A stretch of DNA of 64,000 nt. Origin: Actinostola sp. cb2023. Its lineage: Eukaryota; Cnidaria; Anthozoa; Actiniaria; Actinostolidae. The notes below the pieces were generated by a model that saw only the letters and a list, made by a program, of their open reading frames with translations, had not been told where the DNA came from and did no database searches. Both the position numbers and the translations under genes were made by a program. Positions 22,525 through 34,070 of this stretch are shown piece after piece (position 1 is the first letter of the stretch; every line of letters begins with the position of its first letter). The stretch covers positions 152,501 to 216,500 of the forward strand of contig JAUJYZ010000637.1 in the NCBI GenBank assembly GCA_033675265.1, given 5' to 3'.

Positions 22525-25500
22525 TCATATGTCAACAGTGACATCATCACCGATGATAAAGAATGGCGCCCAGTACCTTGGTTCGTTGTAACGTCCTTCT
22601 GATTTCATCTCCTTCATTGCTTGATGCAGACTTATACTTGCACTCTCTCCTCTCTTCAAATGGGAGTAGAATTTCGTCATGAAGACCATAGAAGCGTCGT
22701 CGTCAATGGCCCACAGTGACGCTACTACAGCACGGGCTCCTGCTGCAAGAAAGGCTCGACTCATCCCAACCACACCCTCAGACTTGATCTCACCACGACC
22801 ACTGTGACAGCAGCTCAGCACAACTAACTGAGCTTTGATACCAATTTCTTGGACTTCTTTGATCGTTAACAAATAGTCCTTTTCCTCTGGAATACTTCCT
22901 TGCTCTTCTGTAGCAGCAGGACTTAATGCAATCTCTCCTTCTGCGCTTCCATGTGCAGCAAAGTGGATCACCGCCACACCTTCTCGTAGTCGTTGCTTGA
23001 TGGCTTGTTTGGTTGCTTGTTGTCCTATTATTGCAGATATACCAAGTGTTTCGCTTATCCTTTCAGCCTCGCGTTCAGCGCCTGGCAATCGACTAAAGCG
23101 ACATTTCTTACTCCTGAACATCACTTCTCCCACATCAGGATTTCCAACAATGAGCGCTCCAGTTGTGCTGTGTTGGTCTTCTGTTGAGTCAGTCAGGATT
23201 TTCAGGGCCTTTAATGATGGAGTAAGTCGAATGCGCTTGGAATCGGACAAGTACGACTCATTTGTGGAATCTCGTAGAGCTGCAAATGGTACCTTGAACA
23301 GAGGTCCATCAGGAATGATTACAATCTCATCCTGAGTGAGCTTGTCTTGTATCGGCGCCACTAATGCTTCAAAAAGGTATTCCAAGGGACGGTCACAGAT
23401 GAGTTCGTTATCGTCGTAAACATTTCGGCTCTTGGCGTCTTTCTCCTGTTGATTATTCTCATTGTCATGGATTGGTTCCAGTGATCTGTCCTCAGATTGG
23501 AATCCCTGCCTGACCACCATTTTACCGTAGGCTTTGTTTACCATCTTTTCAAGGAAATCTTTCTCAAGTTGCTCGGCCTCATCTGCAGCGAATTCACTGG
23601 ACAAGGATTCGATAGAATGGAACTCGCTTTCTTTCAAAAACACGGGGGTTTGTTGTGCCAAGACCCACATGTGTACCAATGGTTTTTCTCCTGTGACATA
23701 AAACAGCATGTCAAAACCGGAGGACGAGAGCATCTTCTCGACATCTCCATACAGTAGTGGGGGATTCCACGCACGTGTCGGAAAATATTTTTCATTCAAA
23801 AGATCCTCCAAGGCGCGAGCACGACCATACTCGGCAACAAGAAGAGCTTCTTCGATCTGCTCCGTTTTAATGCACACTTCAGTCAACATCTTGTAGGTTT
23901 TAATGAACGTGTCAAGAATGGAGATCTTCATTTCGTCCCTTCCTCGCAGAGATTCAAACAAATGGTCATAACATCTCAGACTTGCTCTTAGGCATTTCTC
24001 TGTTTTCTCTATATTGATTCGATAGTTCAAATCGTCACCATCTACTCGGTACTGGTTGCTTAGCTTGGAGTGAATTAGGCCAAGATCCATATAGGCAATA
24101 GCTTTTTCTCTTATGTCTCCTATTTCTGTCACTTTATCGAGAAAGGTTTTGGTGAGCTGGATTGCTTTTTCAAATTCTCCTAATGCCATGTAGCAACCGC
24201 CTAAGTTGCCAATGGCATTGGCTTCTCCATTCCTGTCGCCGATGATCTTGGCGATATCTAGCTGTTTCTCGAGATACGTTATTGCTTCGGCGTGGTTTCC
24301 TAACAGAAGATGGCCATTTCCTATGCCACCGTACGCATCAGCTTCTCCATGTTTGTCGCCTATCTCTTGTGCAATGTGTAGACACTTCTCGTGGTATTTA
24401 ATTGATTCGCTGTAGTTTCCTAATGATCGAAGTACCTTTCCTATATTCCCATTTGCAATGACTTCAATGTCTCGGTAGCCATATTCTGAATAAATTTCGA
24501 GAGCCTTTTTGCAGTACTCCATTGCCTCGTTGTGCATTCCTATATGTATGTAGCTCCCTCCTATGAATGCGAGTGTTGATGCTTCAACATACTTGTCGCC
24601 CATCTCTTGAGCGATGCTTACTGACTTTTGGAAATTGTTTATTGAGTCGTCGTACCGTCCAAGCATGTCGCAAACATTTCCAACGTTTACACAGGTTTTT
24701 TGCATTTGTAGTTTATCTCCTATTGCTTCTGAAATGGCAAGTGATCTTTCATAGAAACTAAGAGCCTCGTCGTCATAGCCACCTCTCAGGTAGGCTTTGC
24801 CTAAATTCGTATAGGCTCCGCTTTCTCCGGGTTTGTCTTGTATCTCTATTGCGAGGCTTAGGTGTTTCTCGTGATAGTCAATTGCTTGTTGGAAATCTCC
24901 TTGTGAAGTGCAAACGTTTCCCATCCCTTGATAAACATTACATTGTTCTTGTTGATCATCTAGACTTTTAGCTATTTCAAGACTTTCTTTGAAACAGCTC
25001 GTTGCCTTGTCGTACTGTGCTAAATGCCAATAGGCGTATCCCAGACGTCGAGAAGCCAGTCCTATCTCTTTTAAGTCACATAGCTCAACTGCAATTTCAA
25101 GAGCTCGTTGGTGGTACTTGATCGCTTCGTTATAGTCATTCAATGAATCATAGGTGCTTCCCATATTGGCATTAGCTATGGCTTCTTCTTTTAAGTTCTT
25201 GAGCCAGGTGATCCCTGGTCCTTTGATGTATTTCTGGACATCTTTCAAAGGCTCTAGCAAGTCCCCCAATGTTTGGTAGGAACGTACTGCAATTTCTTTG
25301 TAGCTCATTTCACTTTGAATCTCTTTTATCCTCAGACAGTTCTTATAGCATGTAATTGCGTCGTGGTATCTTCCTAAGTAGCAATAGTCGTTTCCCAGGT
25401 AGTCGTACGCATTTCCTTCTTTCCGTCTGTTGCCAATCTCCTTTGCAATGTCGAGACTCTTTTGGTGACACTTGGCTGCTTCTTCGTACTTCTTCATTGC

Positions 25501-25671
25501 CGAGTATGCATTTCCCATCTTGGCATTAACGACTCCTTCTGCATTCCTGTCACCAACCTCTACAGCAACATCTTTGCACTTTTCATAATGCTCTATTGCC
25601 TTGTCGAACTGCCTCGAAGATGCGTATGCATCTCCTGCATTTGCACACTTGACCATCCACTCTCGATTCAT
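22525..25671 (-). CDS. TPR-CHAT protein (TTC28-like), 1048 aa
   Basis: Single-exon ORF. Residues 1 to about 560 are around 13 tetratricopeptide repeats of 40 residues (for example GNDYCYLGRYHDAITCYKNC), a protein-binding superhelix. A helical linker (about 570-700) precedes a C-terminal CHAT domain, a caspase-fold protease-like domain (about 780-1045). CHAT marks are IIPDGPLFKVPFAAL, HFAAHG with His907, and LSCCHSGRGE with Cys955 at the position of the catalytic cysteine (CxTG in relatives), so a His/Cys dyad is retained. Bacterial TPR-CHAT proteases act in type III-E CRISPR; the animal TTC28-like members are expanded in cnidarians and their substrates are unknown. The start MNREW is shared with the second copy, as are about 110 bp upstream. 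Lack of introns suggests retroposition or repeated duplication. No frame damage is seen. Confidence 0.88.
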   Translation of the reverse strand: MNREWMVKCANAGDAYASSRQFDKAIEHYEKCKDVAVEVGDRNAEGVVNAKMGNAYSAMKKYEEAAKCHQKSLDIAKEIGNRRKEGNAYDYLGNDYCYLGRYHDAITCYKNCLRIKEIQSEMSYKEIAVRSYQTLGDLLEPLKDVQKYIKGPGITWLKNLKEEAIANANMGSTYDSLNDYNEAIKYHQRALEIAVELCDLKEIGLASRRLGYAYWHLAQYDKATSCFKESLEIAKSLDDQQEQCNVYQGMGNVCTSQGDFQQAIDYHEKHLSLAIEIQDKPGESGAYTNLGKAYLRGGYDDEALSFYERSLAISEAIGDKLQMQKTCVNVGNVCDMLGRYDDSINNFQKSVSIAQEMGDKYVEASTLAFIGGSYIHIGMHNEAMEYCKKALEIYSEYGYRDIEVIANGNIGKVLRSLGNYSESIKYHEKCLHIAQEIGDKHGEADAYGGIGNGHLLLGNHAEAITYLEKQLDIAKIIGDRNGEANAIGNLGGCYMALGEFEKAIQLTKTFLDKVTEIGDIREKAIAYMDLGLIHSKLSNQYRVDGDDLNYRINIEKTEKCLRASLRCYDHLFESLRGRDEMKISILDTFIKTYKMLTEVCIKTEQIEEALLVAEYGRARALEDLLNEKYFPTRAWNPPLLYGDVEKMLSSSGFDMLFYVTGEKPLVHMWVLAQQTPVFLKESEFHSIESLSSEFAADEAEQLEKDFLEKMVNKAYGKMVVRQGFQSEDRSLEPIHDNENNQQEKDAKSRNVYDDNELICDRPLEYLFEALVAPIQDKLTQDEIVIIPDGPLFKVPFAALRDSTNESYLSDSKRIRLTPSLKALKILTDSTEDQHSTTGALIVGNPDVGEVMFRSKKCRFSRLPGAEREAERISETLGISAIIGQQATKQAIKQRLREGVAVIHFAAHGSAEGEIALSPAATEEQGSIPEEKDYLLTIKEVQEIGIKAQLVVLSCCHSGRGEIKSEGVVGMSRAFLAAGARAVVASLWAIDDDASMVFMTKFYSHLKRGESASISLHQAMKEMKSEGRYNEPRYWAPFFIIGDDVTVDI

Positions 25672-25699
25672 GGTTTTAGTTGAGTGTAATTGCGAAGTC

Positions 25700-27200
25700 G
25701 TAGATATTTAACTCACTTGTAAGTAGTGGTAACAGATCTTGATATCTGGTGGTAAAAAAGCAATGTAAATTACCTTATGCATGTATATACTTTTAAGCCA
25801 ATGTTTTGGTACTATATACCCCCCTATATGTGACCAGGGATGCTTTCCATTTGTTCAATAAATTCGGTTGGGGTGACCGATATGCATAAATACAGCTTAT
25901 TAGATGTTTTCTCGGGTATTACGGGCTGATATTTTACGAGTTGCGAATGTATTTTTCCGAGCCCGCATGGCGAGGAAAAATGCGAGCAACGAGTAAAATG
26001 TCAGCCCGCAATACCCGAGAAAACATCTAATAAGGGATTTATTATATAACTGCGATGTAATTTTATCAGGATATTGTTTTTTGAGTTGTGAACAGGGCAT
26101 TACGGATTTCTACAGGGCATTAACACCTCATATCGGCCCTCAAAAATGACCAAATTTGGTACAATTACGTCACAGTTATATAATAATGGTAGATATGTTA
26201 TGGGGGAGTGCTCTCGGTAGGCTTGTATCGGTTCTTTTTGACAGACTTTAATAAAGCTCTGGTTGACTAGTACTAATTACAAATTGAGGTGCGGTCACCT
26301 TTATAGTGACGCGCACTAGCTGTCTATCGTTATATTAATGTCAGTTGGATCTAGGTTCGTGATTGGCTATATACTACGTAGTTCTAGATTACAATTGGGC
26401 AATACGCAGTTGATTCATAGAAATAATCTGAAGATTTTATATAGTTAACTTCTGAAATACTGTAACAAGGTTATGTTGCTGGATAGTGAAAATTATAAGT
26501 TATCTGATCGACTGTGGCAAAATATTGTAAGTGGGAAATAGGAATAAGAAGTTCTGACGAAGTATAGTGTCTTTGGGTGTGGTAGATAATTGTGTGTTAA
26601 CAATGCTAAAATAGGAGGAGACTGAATGATCAGAAAATAGGAAATTGATCTAGAATACAATCTGGCATTAATGGAACTAAAGTCTTAATATGATTGACTT
26701 AGCTTATCAATAAATGAGAGGAATGTAGTTGTTTAATCTAAAGGTGTTTTGAGAATATACAGCAATTACTGAATAGTGTCAGTAAAATTAGTAATTATGT
26801 TGTGTAACAGATATAGATAGACTTTCCGGCCCACTCACGTAGCAAACCAGATGGAATGGGAGCTTACCATTAATGCTTTGATCCGGTTTGGACTTGGAAT
26901 CAGTGTATATATTCTGTGGGATCCCTGACAGAACTGGAACCGAGAAATTCTACGCGATTCCATCAAATGGTTCAGAAATTTCCAGTTGGTTCGTTCCAAC
27001 CGGAATAGTGGACAACCTCTAAAGCTCGTCCCGACGTTTCGGTTGGCCGGAATGTCTGGAAAATTAACCATACCATTTAATTCCCAACCAAACTTACTGG
27101 TTTTTCGAACAAATGGAAAGCACCCCATGCAGGTAAAAAAGAGACGTTATTTCAGTTAAAAGTCTTTTAGAGACACTACTATTTCTGAATTATCAGTATA
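25700..27200. other. Upstream region of TPR-CHAT copy 1
   Basis: The first 110 bp match the region upstream of copy 2. The rest holds a short palindromic element (25,896-26,034) and AT-rich sequence. 27,131-27,250 matches 37,640-37,745 and marks the right side of the duplicated segment. No gene recognised. Confidence 0.45.
25896..26034. mobile_element. Palindromic MITE
   Basis: Ends cttattagatgttttctcgg and its exact inverse ccgagaaaacatctaataag. The arms include gagcccgcatggcgag near the centre. No TSD was clear. Confidence 0.7.
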
Positions 27201-27239
27201 GTATTTAGGAATTTGTCTTTTACTCAATCTAGCTGAATA

Positions 27240-27660
27240 CCGCAAATCCGGCTCTAATAAGCGCCCTCTAATAAGCGCCCCCTCTAATAAGCGTCCCCCT
27301 CTAATAAGCGCCCCCTCTTCCCACCCGTCGCTTTCTTAATCACGATAATCAGGGGGGTTATATGATTAAGATGATACAGTAAAAAGAATACACCACAATT
27401 CAAGCCGATCGACCAACGGTGTTAAACGTTTTGCATTATTTTACACAAAATGTTTAATAACCTATAAAATATACACGCTTTTGAAAGTGACAAACTAGTT
27501 TCTTTTCTTCCAAGTCAGACATTGTCATTTCAATATCCATGTGTTTGCAGAGTTCATGTACACGCAAGATTTGTTCTGTAATTTTAGTCCTCAGTTGCCT
27601 ACACCCTTTTTGCCAAAATTTGAAATAAGCGTCCGGGCGCTCATTAGAGGATTTAAGGTA
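27240..27660. mobile_element. Inverted-repeat element with ctctaataagcgcccc repeats
   Basis: Four tandem ctctaataagcgccccc units on the left and a single inverse-type gcgctcattagagg on the right at 27,639. No ORF. Confidence 0.5.
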
Positions 27661-28109
27661 AGCAGTTAATTAGGAGAATGTTTCTTGTGTTGCAAGAATG
27701 TTACAATATTTCGCGGTGTACGAGTAAATTGAGTGCGAACTTAGAACACATGAGATTTCCTAGAATGCGTAAGCAAAAAATTACGCAATACCCCTACCTA
27801 GTTATGTACTTCTAGTCGGTATAGTATCGCGATTCTCATAGATTTGAGACGCCATTAGTTTCCGATAATGTTGACCTAAGATAACCGCGTGAAATGTGAT
27901 TGTATTTCATCGAATTTGTAGCCTGCGTAGCGACTCTCTTTTCCACTTGGAAACTGGTTTAGGAAGGGGAGGGGAATGGGGAGAGGGAAAAGAAAAGAGG
28001 GGAAAGGGAGGGAGAGAGCCCCTTCCTTTTTCCTTAGCATGCTTTTCCCCTTGTCCCTCCTGTCCTCCCCAGTCACCCATCCCTCTCCACATGACGATGG
28101 TTATAATGC

Positions 28110-28690
28110 TCGTAACAATGAACAGAAGGTCATTGTTCCTTGGGTAGTCACTTATGGTCCGGCTTCCAGGGGGAAAAGGGGATTTTATTAAGAAAGGGTC
28201 TAAATTATTAGACAAGTCACCATCATCTTGGCAAACGTTAGGAGCCAAAGTTATGCTGTGCTCACGGAGGGCACCTAATCTTGAAGATATTTTGTGTAAG
28301 CGGAAACACTTCTCACTATCTGTACCAGGAGAAAGGCTAGGTAGCCACCCGTGTGGAAGTAACAGGTGTGCATCATGTAGTTTAACAACCTCCTCTGACA
28401 CCTTTAACAGCACCAGTGACGGTCGTACATACAGTGTACGGTGCAGGGCCACTTGTACTTCCAGGTGTGTGGTGTATCTGGCCACATGCATCTACGTATT
28501 ATATACAATATGTAGGCAACACCACACAGATGTTACGTGACAGAATAACAGGCCATCGTAATAGCAAAGCTTCAGCGCTCTATATCAGTAATATCTCGCC
28601 CAACATGAATCCGAGTTTAATAAGTGTTTTAAATTTACTGTGATCAGTCAGTTATACATCACCCAATAACTTATTGGACGTAGAAACGGC
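28110..28690 (+). pseudogene. Penelope-like retroelement GIY-YIG fragment
   Basis: Degenerate coding sequence in two frames. One frame has RKHFSLSVPGERLGSHPCGS and a cysteine-rich stretch (CASCSLTTSS, VRCRATCTSRCVVYLATC). The next frame gives YYIQYVGNTTQMLRDRITGH. The cysteine-rich linker followed by YVGxTxxxLRdRixGH is the pattern of Penelope-like GIY-YIG endonuclease domains. A frameshift lies near 28,490, so it cannot encode an active enzyme. The reverse-transcriptase part is absent. Confidence 0.6.
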
Positions 28691-28749
28691 ATGGATAAAT
28701 AAATTACGTACAGGGGAGCCGGAAGGCCTCAATTGGCCATTATAAAAAA

Positions 28750-29106
28750 AAGCAGGGGACTGGGAACGAGTTTATTAGAATTAATGTAATTACGAAATTA
28801 AGTTTATGACATGAAACAACATGCTGAAATTATCATATGTGCAAAGTTTGATATGATTTGAGTGAATTCTGTCGGAATTATAAACTTTTGAAATTTTGAG
28901 ATTTTACAGTGAATGTATGGTTTGGGTAGACAACGTAAAATGGGAAAATGTACATCTTTGATGCCCTCTAGCATCGTCAATATTAAGCCAAAGTTCACCA
29001 AACTTTCCAGATTAGCTAAGTTGATCTGCTCTGTCAGAAAATGATGCCCACTTTTGCTAGTTTCTTATTGAATTAGTTTTACGGACTTGGTCCCAGTCCC
29101 CTGCTC
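28750..29106 (+). mobile_element. TIR element, agcaggggactggga family, copy 1
   Basis: Starts agcaggggactgggaacgag; ends with ggtcccagtcccctgctc, so the terminal 15 or so bases are inverted. Further copies at 54,655-55,040 (complete), 54,454-54,510 (left end only) and 55,677-55,900 (right part) lie in P450 introns. Confidence 0.75.
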
Positions 29107-29218
29107 TTTTTTGTAATAGCCAATGGAGTGAATCCCTGTGCACTACACACAGGGATCCCCTAGGTGTTCGCTGCCATGCTATCTAGGCACATTTTAAATG
29201 GACGTTTGCGGGCAATAT

Positions 29219-29533
29219 ACCTTTTTACCGATACGGCGGCCATATTGAATTATGGGATGCCCAGGGTGCAAGCTAGTAACTATTTGGCCATGAAAAACTA
29301 CAAAAACTTGATTTAAAGCAACGAATTTGTACAAAATTATACAACAATACACAACACATGTAGATAGTAAGTCATACCAATGAACACGTACTATGGTTAG
29401 AGTGAAATAGAATAATAATATATTGACGCGACTCCACGCTGTACAGTTTTTGGATCATTTGCACCCTGAGCATCCCATAATGTTTTAGCCAAAACAATAG
29501 AATCCAAAATGGCCGCCGTATCGGTAAAAAGGT
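29219..29533. mobile_element. TIR element (315 bp)
   Basis: Both ends read acctttttaccgatacggcg in inverted orientation, continuing through gccat. Inner parts share an atgggatgc block. No ORF. Confidence 0.75.
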
Positions 29534-30174
29534 CTATTGAAGTTATGATGTCAATTTTTTGAAACTTGGCATAAAGATACTCTATCGTATAAGAGTTAAA
29601 AATTGAACTAAAAAATGGGGGTCACCGTCTTCGTTTTTGAGCTACACGCTGAGCAATACTTATAATACTTCTAAATTAGAATAATTTTGAGGAGAAAGAC
29701 GCGCGAATTACGATAAGTAATCGTGTCAAATGACATCATCAAAATTACATGAAAACGTTCTTCAAATTCTATTAATTTTTACCTGACATTGAATTTATTT
29801 GTAGTTAACATAATTGATTAAATATAAATTCAAAAACTGGTAATCCAAAGTATTTGCGAAGGTTTTAATTCGGGCGTTACCGTCAAATTGTGCGTCATTC
29901 GAATCCGTGGTAGGTCTCCCTCGCATCCGTTCTTAGTTCCGTCACGCAACGCGCTCGCAACACAAACGGCTGCTAACATGAGCCAAACATTCCATTCCCT
30001 TTGTTGAAGCTCAGCTGAGCTCAGCCAATCAGTTGAATGGTATTGTTCTATCAAAACCAATCAGAATTCAGATATGACGTCAAATTCCCGCGAAATAAAA
30101 CTAAACATGATCCTAGTTGAAATTGACATGTTTGAGATGTGTGTAACTACGGCATGGCTTAGATTTCGTGGAGC

Positions 30175-30543
30175 ATGAATGAAACCCCCAGAAAAGTGAC
30201 CGAAAGCGGGGAAAAATGCTATCTCTGCTCGACATTGTGTTTTCCAAATAACAAAATCTTTATTTTCGGAAAAAGCTCTGTAAATATTTCGGGTCTTCTC
30301 AGTGCTGCCATAGATGTTGAAGTAAGCAAATTCTCACAAAGTGACGACTTATTCGTTATAATTTGCAAGAACGCGTGTTACCAACTTCTTTTGAAGTTCA
30401 AAAGATCATCAGAAAAACTTGCAAGCATCAAGGAGAAAGTTAAGGCAAAATTTAAGAGTGAAGGTCAAGTGAGGACCAAGAGATTACGACGTTCAGAAGA
30501 ACAGCTAGAGAGGGAACCACAGCGTTCGCGAATTTTTTTTTGA
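30175..30543 (+). CDS. Small protein with a ZAD-like zinc-binding N-terminus
   Basis: A 122-residue ORF from ATG at 30175. KCYLCSTLC near residue 15 and IICKNACYQLLLKF near residue 62 give paired cysteines in the arrangement of ZAD-like treble-clef domains found at the N-terminus of many arthropod and cnidarian regulatory or transposon proteins. The C-terminus is basic (KAKFKSEGQVRTKRLRRSEE). It may be a first exon whose partner exons are not seen, or a remnant of a transposon ORF. An arm of the 14.3-15.0 kb repeat family lies just upstream (29,911-30,030). Confidence 0.4.
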   Translation: MNETPRKVTESGEKCYLCSTLCFPNNKIFIFGKSSVNISGLLSAAIDVEVSKFSQSDDLFVIICKNACYQLLLKFKRSSEKLASIKEKVKAKFKSEGQVRTKRLRRSEEQLEREPQRSRIFF

Positions 30544-31099
30544 AAAAAATTATGTCAGTCTTTCCCATATAATGTCATTTTTTTAATTTTAACATATTTT
30601 GAAAATCTTTATAGCACCTAAATTTTAAGTAGGAAAAAAATGTCACCGTCTTCGTGTCGGATATATTTTGACGTAAAAATCGAAAATTTGGCCGCCATTT
30701 TGAATTCCGAGGGGAGACTGGCTACTAATGAGAGTTCGTTTCTTTAAAAATCGCCTGCCTTTTGCGCTTTTCAAAATCAAAAAGCCGTTGAAAATTGAAA
30801 ACATGTTAAGAAAGATAATTTAGATTCCAAATAAGGAAAAAATGGAAAACATTCCGAAAAATTTTTTTTGGGTCATTTTGACTTTCGGTTTTACCTCATA
30901 TTCTCTCCTCTCCTCATATTCCTCCCGAATAATTAATTCGTTTTAGAAGTAAACCCCGTCCAGTCCTCATTGTCGGACTTTCACATTACTTCGTTATTAC
31001 GAAACCAATCAAGGTGTTTACGAGTAACTATCAAATCCTTTAATCCTCAGTTAACAGAAGAAAGCTAACTAACAAAAGAAGTAGATTCGCTCAAGTTAT

Positions 31100-31363
31100 G
31101 ACGAGGTTTAAACTAATTAAGTCATAAACTAGGTAAAGATTAAGTGAACTGCGCTATTGCTCCATAACAGTACTTATATAAGTTAATTACGAGGTTTAAA
31201 CTAATTAAGTCATAAACTAGGTAAAGATTATTAGTGAACTGCGCTATTGCTCCATAACAGTACTTATATAAGTTAATTACGAGGTTTAAACTAATTAAGT
31301 CATAAACGAGGTAAAGATTAAGTGAACTGCGCTATTGCTCCATAACAGTACTTCTATAAAGTA
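31100..31363 (+). repeat. Three tandem copies of an 89-bp unit
   Basis: Units start at about 31,101, 31,189 and 31,279 with acgaggtttaaactaattaa and differ by a few bases. Confidence 0.85.
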
Positions 31364-31369
31364 AAGTGT

Positions 31370-31830
31370 AAAACATGTTGATCATGACCGCATTGTTTGT
31401 AACTATTTTTGATGAGATACCATGGGCAAAGGTGCTGTTGCTTTCCCGCGCACTAATTTTCAAATACAACAGCTATACAGGGAGCGCGGTGCTACAGGTA
31501 TTTTAGGCCCCTCAATAAAGGCTGCATGACTTTTCATATATACATCTTCTACACAAATTTCAGCCATTTTCAGGGATTTGAAGGCTTCAGCCCCAATAAT
31601 ATGAAACTGTACTCGCTCCGCGGTTCCTGTTTAGCTGCAGTGACGCGGTGATATGGATTTGCAGCAATCAAACACTCATCTAAACTATATCACTTGTACC
31701 GCAAGAGACGGAACAATTTTAAAATTGCATGTACAAACCTAATTCCACTGGAAGATGGAGTTCCTGTCGGGATTCTTGAAATCACAACGTACTTCAGAAC
31801 TTACTTGCGGTGACCACGTTGTTGACCGAT
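31370..31830 (+). repeat. Dispersed repeat, direct copy of 38,880-39,350
   Basis: The two copies share blocks such as cttcccgcgcactaattttc, catatatacatcttctacac and ttgaaatcacaacgtacttc. Some stretches look like decayed coding sequence (CTNLIPLEDG, ILEITTYFRT), but neither copy has a long frame. The family is not recognised. Confidence 0.65.
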
Positions 31831-32311
31831 ACCAATAAGCACTGGCCCCAAGGGAAACGGTGAGTTTTGTTTCCCCAAGACCGTCAATGTTCCCCGAGGC
31901 GTTTGTTATACCTCCCAACTCAAATAAAGAACATTGACTATACGTTTATCATGGTTGAGTTTATTGCAAAATGTCACAAGTGAAATGACCAAAATTATAT
32001 CACAAATCTCAAGTACAAATGCTATGAACTTTGAGCTTTTGACTTTGATCTTTTGTCGCGTATAAGGCTTTGGATTTCTTCTTCTGTTCTCAATGCAAAC
32101 CGGGCGGACATGACTACAAAATGACTCGTTCAGTATTCAAAGCAGAGTCCTTGTCCAAGAAGCCTTGAAGGTTTTATCATACCCTGAGTTCGGCAGAGAT
32201 AGGGGAAAATAATAATCTCTGAATCTCAGAGTATCAATCAGTAGCAAGGACAGCAACTTCTCTTGAATTATTTTAAGACCCTGATTGATGGTCCGACGAG
32301 GCGACGACCAG

Positions 32312-33501
32312 GGGGTCGCGATAAAAGGCTGAAACTGAAACGGCGGAAAGCGGAAACGGCGGAAAGTGGTAAAAAGCTGAAACGGCGGAAAAGTGGTAAA
32401 AAGCTGAAACGGCGGAAAGTGCGGGAAAGTGGTAAAAAGCTGAAACGGCGGAAAAGTGGTAAAAAGCGGAAACCTTTCCATAATTAACTTTCCAGTGGTG
32501 TCACAGACCTCCGCTCGATCTTCGATACTCAGATGCTGAATTTTATTTCCTTAAAAGTTTGTATATGATCGAATTAAACATTTGGTTTTGCAGATTTTGA
32601 GCAGAAAATCTAAAATCGATCTATTCCAACGCGTGATTCCTCGAAGCTTTCTAGTCTAGCGTTACTCTATAAATCGACAGCATCTGTTCAACGTCTGGTT
32701 TACTGTCAAAGTCTTCAGTGAGCCTTTTATCTGTTTTATTGTAAAAAGAAGTGCTTATAGATATATTTCTCCCAGAGAATTATCCTCGTAAGAACAGCTA
32801 TTTTAATACATTGGATGAAATTTTACCTCTGGCACCCATATTACAGTGCGAGAAATAGTTCAGAAATCGTTTATTGTTCGTTGAACAATCAGAAGCGAAT
32901 CTCTAACTACAAAAAGTTTATCTGACTACAAATCAGTCGAACATCTTGCAGTTAGAGTCGTTTCTGATTGTTCAATGAACGATAAACGATTTCTGAAATA
33001 TTTCTGGGTGCCGCCACGGTTTTTCGATTCGCACTGTAAGCAAAACAACTCAATTGTTCCCGATAGACTTATTTCATATTAGAAAGAGCTAGCAAGAGCG
33101 TACGGCCGATACATGCGGACATTGTTAAATGTTAGTATCACAAGTAACTCACCTTTTTGCAGTAGGACATCACACGTTCGAGCAGTTTAATTTATTAATT
33201 TACAAACATATACAAACTTTGAGCAGAAAATTTTCAGCTCAAAGTCTGCAAAACCAAATGTTTAATTCGATCATATACAAACTGTTAAGGAAATAAAATT
33301 CAGCATCTGAGTATCGAAGATCGAGCTGTGACACCACTGGACAGTTAATTATGGATAGGTTTCCGCTTTTTACCACTTTTCCGCCGTTTCAGCTTTTTAC
33401 CACTTTCCGCCGTTTCAGCTTTTTACTGGCCACTTTCCGCTCTTTCCGCCGTTTCCGTTTCCGCTTTCCACCGTTTCAGTTTCAGCCTTTTATCGCGACC
33501 C
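32312..33501. mobile_element. Large foldback element with aagctgaaacggcgg repeats
   Basis: Inverted arms of about 330 bp: an outer tcgcgataaaaggctgaaac end, tandem gtggtaaaaagctgaaacgg units, then unique sequence to ccaaatgtttaattcgatca. Flanks gacgaccagg (left) and gacgaccaag (right) look like a 9-10 bp target duplication with one difference. The empty site is at 39,870, in a second copy of the host repeat (32,130-32,310 resembles 39,600-39,870). The size fits Mutator-like elements. Confidence 0.7.
32844..33036. mobile_element. Mariner-type MITE inside the foldback element
   Basis: Ends begin CAGTGCGA on both sides, flanked by TA (32842-32843, 33037-33038). The arms share a long inverted tract containing tcgtttattgttcgttgaac. 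Confidence 0.7.
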
Positions 33502-33529
33502 GACGACCAAGAACTCAATAATATACTTA

Positions 33530-33720
33530 AAAACATAAATGCACAGATACCTCTGTGTTGCTACATTATTCAAACGATCGGCTTCTGTGCGTTACTTTTC
33601 TGGAAAAGCTCTTCAAACATAAACGCACAGATACCTCTGTGTTGCTACAGTATTCAAACGATCTTCTATGCGTTACTTTTCTGGAAAAGCTTCTTCAGAC
33701 GTAAACGCACAGATACCTCT
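33530..33720 (+). repeat. Two outlying units of the 81-bp satellite
   Basis: Two and a half copies of the unit that makes up the 40.9-43.4 kb array (cgcacagatacctctgtgtt). They lie between the foldback element and TPR-CHAT copy 2. Confidence 0.85.
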
Positions 33721-34070
33721 CCAAAAAATACTGGATCGCCGATTTCAAAAACGGCCTAAAAATCACGACGATCACCCCTACCACAGCCCCAAATAGTACT
33801 ATATGCGTACAACTATATAATTAACACAGGGACTAACTATAAAAACTAACTACAAAATAACCTATAATTAAAATGGAAACTATATCATGATTCTACGTAT
33901 CATTACAAATTATTAAGATTATAAAAAATCTGATTTGTATAACTGGTTTGCATAACTGGTTTTGTATAACTGGTTTGTATAACTTCATGGTTTGTATAAC
34001 TGGTTTAAAAAAACTGGTTTGTATAACTGGTTTGTTGGATACAATTCAAAGTTACAAAAGGTCAAGATTG

